Shown here in pieces: positions 11,759-23,135 of a stretch of 64,000 nt of DNA; within the stretch, counting starts at the first letter, position 1; each line of letters begins with the position of its first letter. The DNA is from Siphonodentalium dalli. Taxonomy: Eukaryota; Mollusca; Scaphopoda; Gadilida; Siphonodentaliidae. The position numbers and the translations under genes were made by a program. The notes under the pieces are model-generated. The model was not told where the DNA came from. It worked only from the letters and a program-made list of their open reading frames with translations, and searched no databases. The DNA lies in assembly GCA_032622095.1 (NCBI GenBank), contig CP136061.1, positions 98,639,345 to 98,703,344 of the forward strand, written 5' to 3'.

Positions 11759-11831
11759 CTGTCAGGAAAATATTGTTTTCAAACAACATGTGGATGTTAA
11801 TAGTGATTTATAACCCACTGTGGACTAAGTC

Positions 11832-12334
11832 TTAAAGATACGGTTGGCCTTGGCGGTGGGTATCCTGTGAAAATATTTCCACCCGTCAAAAACCGCCACA
11901 AACAGAAAGAACATCAAAATGTAGACAGACTTTGTCCGTATACAAATAAGAAATATCGCATAAACTGTATGGTATTGACATATGTTTGACCATTGTTATG
12001 TAAACAAAAGCATAAAAAGTTACTTTCCTGGTGTTTGTTTATATTATGATGGTAAACGTAAAGAGCGTTCTTTGTTGGTGAATTCCTGATATGGAATTAA
12101 TAAAGAGCGTTTCTGCCATTTATGTGTGATTAGCCAGTAGCATTCTGCTGTCTTCTGTAACACAATCATACTCTTGCTTAGGTAAAATATAGTAGGTCTT
12201 TATGATAACATGCTGTTTACGCGATGGTCATGGTATATATATAACGAAACTGTATGCGTTTTAATGTTTTTCTGTTTACGGTGATTGGAACAAATATGAA
12301 TATTTTCGATAACAAAGGCCGCACGTGCCTTTAA
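11832..12334. mobile_element. TTAA-type MITE (family E, copy 1)
   Basis: It starts TTAAAGATACGGTTGGCC and ends GGCCGCACGTGCCTTTAA. A 501-bp close relative is at 24803-25303, and a diverged inverted one is at 52359-52878. TTAA at both ends suggests a piggyBac- or Kolobok-type target. It carries AAAGAGCGTTCTTTGTTGGTG and no coding frame. Confidence 0.7.
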
Positions 12335-13250
12335 GCAGGCAATTCTTCAAGGATTGGCCATTTATAAACGGACAATCCGTACCTCAAATGTTCGTTAATT
12401 AATGGACAATCCGACCACGCGTGGCACGCGAGCATGGGATTGTCCACTAAGTGATGACATGTATAGCTAATCCTGCATGTTAGCTTCATATTTAATATGA
12501 AGGGCAATAACTCTATAAAGAATGTTAATTTACTAAATAACGGCGATTTGTATGAGATATTTGAAGAAGAGTTTTTGACGAAATAACGGAAATATTCGAA
12601 GTGTTTTTAAAGAGCGTTTGTATAGGGTATGAGCCTGTAAAGGAGTTGTCCGGCACTAACAGGTGACCAAAAACCATCGGGGATAGCATAAGGAAACAGT
12701 CCTAAGATCATTTATTTCCATTATGGTCCCCAATGGATTCAGGCCACATGAGAGACCGGAACACACCCGTACGCTTGCTATACCATCACGAACTACTGGT
12801 TTTAAAATATATTATGTTATAGTTAACCAATGAGATGTAAACGGTCAGTTGAAATTAAAGTCACGATAGGTGACAGTGAGCTGAACGGCACATATTTTCC
12901 ACTAGAGTTAAAAAACACTGGAGAGATATATCGATTAAAATAGGTGAAAGGGTGTCTTTGACTACTGTGTAGGCTATGTGGTGATGATAAGACTAGCACC
13001 AACTTATCGTAGTGTACCATGGGCAGTAAGGTGGTGTCATTCCCTTCGACCTGGATGACACCGTTCGATCACGTACTACGACACCACAGTCAAAGGCTAC
13101 CCTCACCCTAGACATTAAATAAAAGTTATATACAAAGCAAACATGAAACTACACAATCGCCTACTTTGTTAATAGTATACTTATTGCATCCTGAATGCAT
13201 CCCATGCACTATATAAATGTGCTGCAATCAATGTGTTCGACACGAAGATG

Positions 13251-13281
13251 TGGTGTGTGTGTGTGTGTGTGTGTGTGTGTT
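13251..13281. repeat. (GT)n microsatellite
   Basis: About 14 GT units. Reading frames across it differ only by frame of the repeat and are not genes. Confidence 0.95.
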
Positions 13282-13989
13282 CGATGTACGAAGAAAGGCC
13301 GGCGTCACCAAAGAAAGAAAGCCGAGAAGAACGCGTGGAACGACATCGTGTGCGGATCAAACAGGTCATCTCTCAGCAGGAAAGACATACCAGTGCAGTA
13401 ATTATGAATTCCACCTGCTGAGAGACCGTCAAATCTACATTTTTTTATGTTTGAAATTTCTTAATAAAAGCTAAACATGAGGGGTGAAGGAATAGACCTC
13501 TCGGTCTATTCGACCATCCCTGGGTTAGCGCCCAAAAACCACTACTTCGCGTGTTCAACCCGACAAACACGTACATGGCCCAATGATCAAGAGACTATAA
13601 GATCGTGATGCTACAAACTCGAATTAGCCAACGATATATGTCATATATAGTGACTTTGATCGAGCGTCTTTGATCCAGTTCAGACGCACTCGAGCCAGAT
13701 TGTCGTTATTGAGGACCCGACTACAATATATTGACTTGGCAAAACGCCGGAAGTAAATTGGTATTATCCACCAAGACACGAGAAACTCTCAAGAGTAATT
13801 AGACCAGGCCAATAAACCTTGTTTGGCAGCAAAACAATCAGTTGAACCCATAATCAATGAGATTCTTAAGAGCGGGGCACCCTAGTCCCACACAGTACGG
13901 ATGAGTGAGGGTTTCAGTTTTATAGAGTGTATGCATGGTAGAGCCATATAGTTAAACGACAACTCCACCATAGTCAGGCCCGTAGGAAC

Positions 13990-14022
13990 TGGGGGCAGGG
14001 GGGGGGGCCAGCCCCCCCCCCC
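13990..14022. repeat. G-run/C-run hairpin
   Basis: A run of about nine G is followed by CCAGC and a run of about eleven C, making a self-complementary and quadruplex-prone stretch. Length may be unreliable in sequencing. Confidence 0.8.
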
Positions 14023-15134
14023 AATAATTTCCAGAATTTTGTTATTTTATTTGATAAATATTGGGATAGAATTCATCAAATTTGCTTGAACTTAATATAA
14101 TAACGAATAAGTGATTAGCAAGGGGGTTAGTACCCTGTTGCCAATGCAACAGTAACAAGTGGTATATATGATATATTGCACTCCGGGTGAATCTGGTTAT
14201 AACAGGATAGACTCCAAGGGTAATGTGTGAATTGATCATTAACTCAGACCGGATTTATCTGGTTCTATCCAGATTGATCGTACTCAATGCATAAATCCCG
14301 AATAATTCTTATTATATTCACACTAAATGTGTCCACATTAGAAGGCGCTGTCCCATAGAGACAGGTCATGACGATCAAGGTCGCATATAATATGCAAATA
14401 CAAAATAATTCCGCATATAAAATGCTCAAAATAGGCATGTACTTTGCTGGATCAAATTAAATAAGCAGCACAAGTCAACCGATCTAAATTCGATGGAATA
14501 TATGAACTCCGTGCTCAGAATACTCATTAAAGTTGCATATAATATACCGAATTATAAAATTGGCACATATTGTGCATGCCCAAAGGAATGGTGCTACTGG
14601 CCTCGACAAATCAGGTCAATCACATTTAAAATAGGCATATATTATGCCGATCTATTTATCACGCCGTTCCCTGATGAAATTCCGCGTTACCACTATCATA
14701 CTATAATAGTGGAAAAGTGAATCGAAACATATGCTCAATTTAAATTATGACTATCCAAGCGATGTATGAACATAGAACATGGACCACTGGTCTGGTGCTA
14801 GATTGTTGGGTATATTCCACAACCAAAAATTCAAACTCCCAACATGCACAATGTGACATTTGCAATGCCAAAATGAACAAGAGAGCGTCATTTCAATATT
14901 GACATTTCAAATTTTTCCCATTATGGAAGGGGAACACCCCCCCCTTCCAACCCACCCCCCTTCTCGGCGCTCAGCGCCTTGGAGCCGCGCAAGCGCGTCT
15001 ATCAATATTTACCCCCCCCATATCATATACCTTCCGACAGGCCTGACCATAGTCACATACACGTACTGACACTATCGTTCCATGTCAGTTGAATTTGCCC
15101 CTTCTATAATTCTTTACAATTAGCATACAAACTA

Positions 15135-15653
15135 GATCATGCCATGAATCTCTACTCTGGCTAACGCCCGTGCAGATCATATTCCACCAGAACAAAACCT
15201 TGGAACTTTTTGAAGTTTTGACAGGGAATTTAATAAAGTGAAAAAAAATAACGCCGGGAATATATTTCTTGGTTAATATTATCTGTTCCTTAATAATTTA
15301 CTTCACTGTAGATGAAGGTCCCAATTCGAAATTGCATGTCTTTTCTGTGAATTTTTGTGAGCCGATATCGCAAAAAAATATTGAATTAATTACCCAGGAA
15401 AAATATTTCCATAATTTTAAGCGACGCAAAGCAAAATTGCTCACAAATTTACTTAAATCGTGAAATTTCAAGTTGGGACCGTCATATACAGTACATTATT
15501 AAGGAACAGACACTGAGTAATTAATATACTCCTCGCGTTATTTGTTCGACTTTACAAGGTTCCCAGTCAAAACTTCAAAAGGTTCCAAGGTTTTGTACTG
15601 ATGGAATGTGATCACTACGGGCGTTAGCCAGAGTAGAGAATCATGGCATGATA
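15135..15653. mobile_element. Foldback MITE, family A (copy 3)
   Basis: Ends GATCATGCCATGAATCTCTA and its complement lie between TA (15133-15134) and TA (15654-15655). The internal halves are inverted as in 4668-5179. It is one of the most complete copies. Confidence 0.75.
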
Positions 15654-16639
15654 TACATACAAATCAAATACTCATAATAGTTAATCTATCCCAACTAAGA
15701 GAGTCCCAATTGGCGTCGAGATAATCCGATAAAATATAGTTAAAGCTTCACGTGTGTCCAAAAGCTGTCAGTCGATGGTGACAAAACAATAACAATATTT
15801 CATGGATGATCAACAAGGGTTTTGTTTTTTCGTGCTAAAGAAAACTGGGCTCCCTTTTCTCTGAGGCGATACATTCTATGACCTAAATACTTAAGTCTGT
15901 CCTCGGCATAAAAGTCCCAATGAAATTATTTCACCTATTTATCGACTTATTTTTGCTCCTTAGAACCGTGTCGAACGTGACACAAACAGACATAATTTGA
16001 TGCGCCAACCTACCATGTGGTTAACAAACGAATGTGTGCAATCGACACGAGTCACAAGTCACAAGACTCACAACATTTTACAACATACATGTATCATTCT
16101 CAACGAGTCGGCCATTTCGGCATCGCTCGGAAATAACCTCTTCCATAAATTGACACCATATCTGCCGGACTATTTCAATCACGTGATTGATCATGTGCAT
16201 CATTGTGACCTACATGTTGTTTTACATTCCAGGCCCTGCATAATACACGTACATAGCAGTATTAACGATAAAGCCAAGCCAACTAGTTTTATGGCGGCTT
16301 ATTCTACTAAAAGATGCGTCCTCAATGCCAATTGATTCCAGATATCAGGATGTATATATTACAGCTATGCCATTATCTCTATAATCCCATTCATTGGCAA
16401 AGAATTAAAAAACATTACATCAAAACGTATGCAATAATTTTTATCAGGAGTTTCCTACACCACGTGCCAAATTCAGATCTCACAAACACAGAAAAAAAAA
16501 TCGGTGCACCTAAACTAAAGAAAATTCCGCACGATTAATACATAAACACTATTAACAACTTATCCTTAAGAAACCCTTAAGAGAATCATGTCGCCTTCAA
16601 TTATATCTAAGTGGAAGGATTCGGGAACTATTTTCGTTT

Positions 16640-19130
16640 CACTTTAATACAATTGGTCTAGTTGAGTTTGCCAAAGTGTCAATAAACTCGGTGGGATGGT
16701 TTCAGCTAGAGCGCTGCATTGGTTGTTCGACGGCCAAAAATAACACTCTACCGTCCCAATGCAAACATATTGTATAGGAAAATCCCCCTGTGCTCTGCAA
16801 GACTCACGTTTAGAATTGTTTCCGGGTGTTTGGAAAGCCAACTACGACAAAGGTCAACGACATGGTGTGTGTATATATATAATGTTGCCGGTCACAGCCA
16901 GTGATTTTACAATGACCATCACGTGTGCTATATCGTCTGCGAATGTACATTCATTTATACTGGTGATCGTAAATTATGCGTGTCCGCTGCATATATTACA
17001 AAGGTCGACGATGTATACTACGCGCACACATATGTACATATCTACCTGATACCCTAAAATATAGTTTTGTTCGTGTGTAAAAAATGACTTTTTTCTCCTC
17101 CTCACAGATTCAGTGACACATTTTTAAACACAGTTTTAGTCAGAGGGACAAGTCAGTATACGCTTCTGTTATTACGAAATATTGTCCCAATGTATTTGCA
17201 CTACATGGGAATGAAAAATGTTGCTATTTATATTTGTTTTGCTTGTTTAGAACGTCACGCTATTTTGCTGTAATGGTGTTGATGCTTCTCGTTTGTAATT
17301 TTGTCATTAATCTCGATGGGATGTGTTCAGCTAGAGCGCTGCATTGGTTTTTCGACGGCCAAAAATAACACTCTACCGTCCCAATGCAAACATATTGTAT
17401 AGGAAAATCCCCCTGTGCTCTGCAAGACTCACGTTTAGAATTGTTTCCGGGTGTTTGGAAAGCCAACTACGACAAAGGTCAACGACATGGTGTGTGTATA
17501 TATATAATGTTGCCGGTCACAGCCAGTGATTTTACAATGACCATCATGTGTGATATATCGTCTGCGAATGTGCATTCATTTATACTGATGATCGTAATTA
17601 TGCGTGTCCGCTGCATATATTACAAAGGTCGACGATGTATACTACGCGCGCACATATATGTACATATCTACCTGATACCCTAAAATATAGTTTTGTTCCT
17701 GTGTAAAAAATGACTTTTCTCTTTTCCTCACAGATTCAGTGACACATTTTGATGCACAATTTTAGTCAGAGGGACAAGTCAGTATGCGCTTCTGTCATTA
17801 TGAAATATTTTCTCAATGTATTTGTACTATATATGGGAATGAAAAATGTTGCTATTTATATTTTTTTTGCTTGTTTAGAACATCACACTATTTTGCTGTA
17901 ATGTGTTGATGCTTCTCGTTTGTAATTTTGTCATGTACATATCTACCTGATACCCTAAAATATAGTTTTGTTCCTGTGTAAAAAAAATTCTTTTCTCTTC
18001 TCCTCACAGATTCAGTGAAACATTTTGAGACACAGTTTTAGTCAGAGGGATAAGTCAGTATGCGCTTCTGTCACGGGAATGAAAAATGTTGCTATTTATA
18101 TTTGTTTTGCTTGTTTAGAACGTCACGCTATTTTGCTGTAATGTGTTGATGCTTCTCGTTTGTAATTTTGTCATTAATCTCGATGGGATAGGTTGAGCTA
18201 GAGCGTTGCATTGGTTTTACGACGGCCAAAAATAACACTCTACCGTCCCAATGCAAATATATTGTATAGGAAAATCCCCCTGTGCTCTGCAAGACTCACG
18301 TTTAGAATTATTTCCGGTGTTTGGAAAACCAACTACGACATGGTGTGTATATATATAATATTATACCGACCACAGTCAGTGACGTCTAAATGACCACCAC
18401 GTGTGCATATATTACAAAGACCGACTTATGTATACTTTTCGCTTGTATATAATACCTGATACCCTAAGTTAAAGTTTCGTTTCTGTGTAAAAAATGGCTT
18501 TTCTCTTCTCTGAACTTGTTACACAGATTCAGTGGAGTAGAACACTAACTGAGAAAAGTTTGCAGAGTCAAAAGTCAACATGAGGTTCTGTCATCAGGAA
18601 ATATTTCCCCAATGTATTTGCAATAACTGGGAATGAAAACTTTTGCTATTTTTATGTCTTGCTTGTTTAAAACGTCACACTATTTAGCTATAATGTGTGT
18701 ATATTTATCCATTGGAAATTTGTCAATAATCTCGTTGGAATCAGTTCAGTTGGAGCTTTTCATTGTTCTTTCGATAGTCAAAAAAACAACACTATACCAT
18801 CCCAAGGCAAACATATCGCAGAAAAATTCCTTTGTGTTTAGAATTGTTTCCGGATGTTTGGAAAAACAACAACGACAAAGGTCAACGATATCAGCAAGTA
18901 TATAATGTTACCGGTCACAGTCAGTGACGTCACAATTACCACCATGCACGTGCATCCATATGTGATATCGTCTGACAATGTGCAATAATGTATTATTGAT
19001 CTTAAGTTTGCATGTCCGCTGCATATATGACAAAGTATGTGCATTGTACATATTATAACTACTGGGATACCCAGAAGTAGTTATTTTCGTGTATCCCCTT
19101 CCGTGAAACTTTCGCATAGATTCAGTGGCA
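16640..19130. repeat. Tandem array, unit about 625 bp, four or more copies
   Basis: GCTAGAGCG(C/T)TGCATTGG marks unit starts at 16705, 17330 and 18197, with a diverged unit near 18750. Units 1 and 2 are very similar. An extra partial unit (about 242 bp, 17935-18180) lies between units 2 and 3. Frames of 60-99 codons repeat with the unit and are not genes. Confidence 0.85.
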
Positions 19131-19425
19131 TGACATAAAATAAAAAACATCCATTACCCTGCAGGGAGCCCCACACATATATAGAAGCACATAGAAGAGT
19201 GTCGTCTGCTCATGTTTGTCTGGGGCTCTGTATGGGTGAAATTATAAAATTGTTAAAGAATACAAGAAAATATTATTAAAATTGTAAAAAATTGTTAGGC
19301 CAATGCATTCTCTTATATATGCGAGGCGACCTATGGTCGACTCGCATATATAAGAGAATGCATTGGCACAGGGTAAAACAATCCCGACTTACGATTGGAT
19401 TTGATATGGCAGGTCACATATAATG
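19131..19425. mobile_element. Family C MITE, right half only
   Basis: From GACATAAAATAAAA and CCTGCAGGGAGCCCCACACA to GGTCACATA it matches 6130-6411. The palindrome pair end GGCACAGGGTAAAACAATCC is present and the left terminus is missing. Confidence 0.7.
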
Positions 19426-20078
19426 TGGCTGTATTTTCACCTTTGTATACTAAATTGATTCTCCCAGTTCGTTAACCTCGGACTAGTCTAGAATTGACAT
19501 GGGGGTGCTAAGTTGATAAAAGCAGACGACAGATAAAGAAAAGTGCAGAAGTAGTCCGATGTATTGAGGAAATGTTTAGATAATAAATTTAACAAAAGAC
19601 CTATTATCTGAACATTTCCTATGGGATAACTACTCATCAATGATGATTTAGTACAGAAAGAATTAACTTTGATTCAGAGGGACAAGTCAAATAAGAGATT
19701 CTGCCATTAGGAACAGTTTCTGCTTTGTTCAGTAGTTGAGAAAGAAAATGTTGGCTATTTTTTTTTGGGGGGGGGGGGGGTACTTTCGAAACCTAAACTC
19801 TCTATTCAGCTCTGATATGTGTCTGAAACTCTCATTGTTCATAATAAATATATAATCATTTACCACATTTTGTCTTCTCATTCGGACTCACCCAGATAAC
19901 TATTTGTCGTTGTCTGTTGTTTTCTTATTAGGATTGCCCTCACATGTTTGTAAGCTAAAGGTCTCTAATGTTTGAACACGTTGTTGATAGATTCACTATC
20001 TGGAATAGCCTGGAATTTCCAGCTGCATCAGGGCCTCCACTTCAAACTGACAAAAATGTCCAAGTGAATTCACACAGC

Positions 20079-20286
20079 CCCCGTTCTGCGGTTATGTGCT
20101 ACAGGTCAAAGTGTTGGAGGTACATTTCATATCTGGAAATTTTAAATATTCATGATTCCATATATGGAACATTTGAATATTCATGAATTCCATATATGGA
20201 ATCATGAATATTCAAAAGTTCCATATATGGAATGCACCTCCCTCCAGAACTTTGACATGTAGCACTTAAACTGCGGAACGGCCGGG
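20079..20286. repeat. Inverted repeat (hairpin) containing three CArG-type boxes
   Basis: The left arm (CCCCGTTCTGCGG, GTGCTACAGGTCAAAG) is complemented on the right (CTTTGACATGTAGCAC, CTGCGGAACGGCCGGGG). Between are alternating GAATATTCATGA and CCATATATGG blocks. It lies about 320-530 bases into intron 1 from the dystroglycan donor. Confidence 0.75.
20158..20230. promoter_or_regulatory. Three perfect CArG boxes (CCATATATGG) in dystroglycan intron 1
   Basis: CCATATATGG, which fits the SRF consensus CC(A/T)6GG, occurs at 20158-20167, 20190-20199 and 20221-20230, spaced 31-32 bp. A degenerate fourth (TCATATCTGG) is near 20127. SRF controls muscle genes in animals, and dystroglycan is abundant in muscle. 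The boxes are also part of the hairpin, so they may only be a product of its symmetry. Confidence 0.4.
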
Positions 20287-20360
20287 GGTTGGCTGAATCC
20301 AATATGGACGCGACTCAGTGATCTCGCTTATTAATTATGCTCTGTGTTGTGATGGGACAA

Positions 20361-20382
20361 CCGACCCCGACCCCGACCCCTG
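20361..20382. repeat. Short CCGACC tandem
   Basis: Three to four CCGACC units follow GGGACAA. It is a minor simple repeat. Confidence 0.6.
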
Positions 20383-20608
20383 AAACCAGGCCCATGTCGG
20401 AGACTACCAAAGAGCAGTCCGTGGCTGGGTTGTGTAGGGGGATCTCTATTACTTGAATCGGTAATGATCTGATTTAAACTAACTCCCGCGGCGAGTAGCA
20501 ATTTGCCATTATCAGACAGACGCGACAGAATCTATTCCCAAGTGACGTTAAAATGCCGGCAACATGCCGTCTAATCATTGTTTTAAGTCTGAAACAAGTC
20601 CAACTAAC

Positions 20609-20845
20609 CTTCAACAATCTGCAGTTATCCCCGAAGGCATCGGCAGCAATCCAATATTCGAAGATGTGACCAGAGTACGCGTTGCCGTCAACCAATCCGA
20701 ATCCACTATCCAGGCCAAGGGGAGTAATTTGCCCCTGAACATCGCCAAGCGCCCGGCACTGACGTGTCTGGGCTTCGGCGTTTCCGATGAGGTACAGACA
20801 TATAATACCAAGAAGGCACAGTGTTGAACAGAGGAAGCCCCACAT
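20609..20845 (-). CDS. DAG1: Dystroglycan, first coding exon (signal peptide and start of Ig-like domain)
   Basis: This exon encodes 79 residues. It starts at ATG 20845-20843 in a good context (GCC before ATG) with a signal peptide (MWGFLCSTLCLLGIICLYLI, likely cleaved after GNAEA, residue 25). Residues 45-79 (SGFGLVDGNAYSGHIFEYWI then AADAFGDNCRLLK) correspond to the first half of the N-terminal Ig/cadherin-like domain. The exon ends after a complete codon (AAG, 20609) with the donor GTTAGT at 20608-20603. It joins in phase 0 to GTT (Val80) at 2486, giving NCRLLK|VSGSSG. As I recall, vertebrate DAG1 also has a single intron in its coding region, at the matching point (IIK|VSAAG), so the intron position looks ancient. 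The frame runs on past the donor to 20474, but that tail is intron. Confidence 0.9.
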
Positions 20846-20853
20846 GGCTACAT
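20846..20853 (-). promoter_or_regulatory. Start-stop uORF immediately 5' of the dystroglycan ATG
   Basis: On the minus strand an ATG (20853-20851) is followed directly by TAG (20850-20848). Two bases later the main ATG begins (20845). A start-stop element so close to the main start can stall or divert initiating ribosomes. It acts only if the transcript includes these bases, that is, if no 5'UTR intron ends just here (a CAG does precede at 20857-20855). Confidence 0.4.
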
Positions 20854-21269
20854 AGCCTGTGTCAAGGTATCTGTATTGTCATGACAACCGACGTCCTCAC
20901 ATCAATCCTTCCCATATCATTTCACTTAGCAATATCTAGCGTGACCTAACAGGGCAGGGAAGTACACTAATCCAAATCGAGGCGGAGAATTTCCGTAGAT
21001 TCTCACAATGTTGGCTGCAAACATCACATCCTCAAAACCTCACATATCTGAAAGTATAGAAGCAATAATTCAGAATAAGCACAGACTCGCCAAAGTCTCG
21101 AAGCAAATGGAAACACCCCTAATTCGACCTGTTTCGGCGCTCCTATTTGGCTGAATGACTGACATGGATAATATATATACCAGCTACAAAAGGCTGCCTT
21201 CGGAGATCGGCGAATTTAATAACTAACACCATTGTTAATTAAATGACTTGTGGTAGCAAAGGTTTTTTA

Positions 21270-21613
21270 TTAAAGGCCCACCGATTATTTGTTATAGTGC
21301 CTTGGTATACGGTTTTAATAACAATATATGCCATCAAATATGATTAAAATACTATAATTCATCACCATGTGCAACTTCTATGTCTCAGAAGGTGCTCATA
21401 GAGTAATAGAAAATAGCTGAAATCATAAATTCATTCCCCCCGTTATGGCTCCCATGCAGAATGCAACAGAATTCAAACCGTAGTTTATTTTCAATGGAAG
21501 CGGAATAACTCTATATCTAAATATATAGAGTTATTCCCTTTCCTTTGAAAATAGTTGACTTTGTGCAGAAACTTTAGCACAGAACAGACTTCGAAAATTA
21601 AGTGGGCCTTTAA
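21270..21613. mobile_element. TTAA-type MITE with GGCCCAC ends (family F)
   Basis: It starts TTAAAGGCCCACCG and ends AGTGGGCCTTTAA. It contains an almost perfect internal palindrome at about 21503-21538 (GGAATAACTCTATAT and complement). It resembles family E at the outermost bases (TTAAAGG) but not inside. Confidence 0.7.
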
Positions 21614-23045
21614 GGGACGTTCTTTTAACACAAACACGTATATAGTATGCCCATACTGTCGTCACTGAAAACTATTTCCTACATATTATTATGCTTCTTT
21701 TTTTTTAATTTATGCTTTAAGGATCTGCCGACAGGATTCTCTGTCGCCCCGGCGAGAAAAACAAATGTTATTATTATTATATATTTTTTCATCCTTAATC
21801 GTACTTTTCTGCATATTTCTCCCCATGCCCACCACCACCCATAGCGTTTCATTTTATTAAGTACAAATTGAGTTCCGTCTTGCTCATTCCGACAACACCT
21901 ATATATAAAATATGTACATGGACCAGTTTGTTTACACTTTTTCGACAGACCCTGCCCAAACAAGGTTCAAACAAGGGATGCGCATCAAAGATGGTTCTCG
22001 TCGAGTTGTTTGCCCATATTAAGCACTAGTGAATATGTCCGACCGAGAATCACTATAACTGAACAAACTAAGGAACCATAACTCAGAACAAAATAAGGGT
22101 CGTATTAAACTCAGATAAAACAAATCGGACAAACCTGATTACAGAGCTATTGTTGTGAAAGATCCATACACCCAAATATGAATGGAATCGGTTGAAGTTT
22201 GTTCAAGTTATGGGGCTAACGGTCATAAAATTGCTATAAATATAAACAAGTGGCATAACTCTGGTTAGTAAGTTGGGGCGGGACCGATGTTCTGTGCACA
22301 GCTGTCGCCCATGACAATAAAGTCACATACCAAAAATTGTCAGAATCCGTCAATAAACAGCTAAATATGTTTGGCCAGTCGCCCGCCCACCAGGACGCCA
22401 GACCATGAACGTCCCTGTCAAAGCATGAGAGGAGTTTTCAATAAAAGTTTGGCCTTACCTGAGTTAGATAATCAGCCGATCGCGAATTTAGAAACAGAAA
22501 TACCCAGTTTAAACGCTATCGACCGTAGAGCTAGTGTTTGGAACACAGACGTAGAAGTATATTCCAGAAAATTGGGAACACAAACCCGATAAGTATAAGC
22601 ACTTTGCTCACTCAGCGGTCACAATATGTGTTCCTTAATGTAGAACATGGGTTGCCCAGTAACCTAAATATATTCACAAGAGAAAACAATAGCCTTAGCT
22701 ATAAAATGCGAGGAAATGTGCGTGGTGAACACTTCCCTTACAAATAACCCCCATGTGTGGGCTATTTCAAAAACTCGACATGTAATAATAAATGACATTT
22801 CAAACAAATGCCATTCGGTCATTAGTCGATGCTTGTATTGAGATAACTAACAATAGGGCAATGTGTTATTAATTCGAATAATTTCGCCACATTTTCCGAA
22901 TTGTCGTGAGCAATTATGCAGCTTCATAATAGCTGTCTTTTGCGATCGTCAGATGCGTACATTAGTAGGCGAATTGGTACAATTGAACGATTGGTACACA
23001 TGAACGGCCGGGATTTGTGTCAGGGTGCTCACTGCTCAATAAATA
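21614..23045. other. Intergenic stretch without recognised features
   Basis: AT-rich sequence with short open frames on both strands, none with recognisable protein features. No repeat elsewhere in the window was noticed. If the dystroglycan transcript has a non-coding first exon, it could lie here or further right, but I cannot place it. Confidence 0.5.
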
Positions 23046-23054
23046 GTACAGATC

Positions 23055-23135
23055 CAAACTCCAGGCAGAGTTATCTCCCATCGCTCCGCTGTGATACCGC
23101 AGCGATAGCGTATAGAGGGCGCTGTATGGAGTTTG
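23055..23135. mobile_element. 81-bp MITE with perfect 9-bp target duplication (family D, short copy)
   Basis: GTACAGATC occurs directly before (23046-23054) and after (23136-23144) an element starting CAAACTCCAGGCAG and ending CTGTATGGAGTTTG. It is a deletion derivative of the 316-bp elements at 7244 and 39056 and gives the clearest target duplication of the family. Confidence 0.85.

Larger units (their letters stand above)
2487..20608 (-). other. DAG1: Dystroglycan intron 1 (18.1 kb, phase 0)
   Basis: The intron runs from donor GTTAGT (20608) to acceptor TTTTTACATTCCAG (2500-2487) on the minus strand. It separates the signal-peptide exon from the giant exon. I found no further coding exon inside. 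Its content is almost entirely repeats, listed separately. AT-rich stretches in which I see nothing recognisable are 3093-3589, 3746-4665, 6437-7119, 7626-8150, 12451-13245, 14030-15130, 15655-16640 and 19426-20075. Confidence 0.85.

Noticed and set aside
20361-20382. Telomere-like repeat (CCGACC)n
   Set aside because: Only three to four units and not a known animal telomere repeat.
20474-20608. In-frame extension of the first dystroglycan exon to a 123-residue protein
   Set aside because: The good GT donor at 20608 and the domain match across the splice show this tail is intron.
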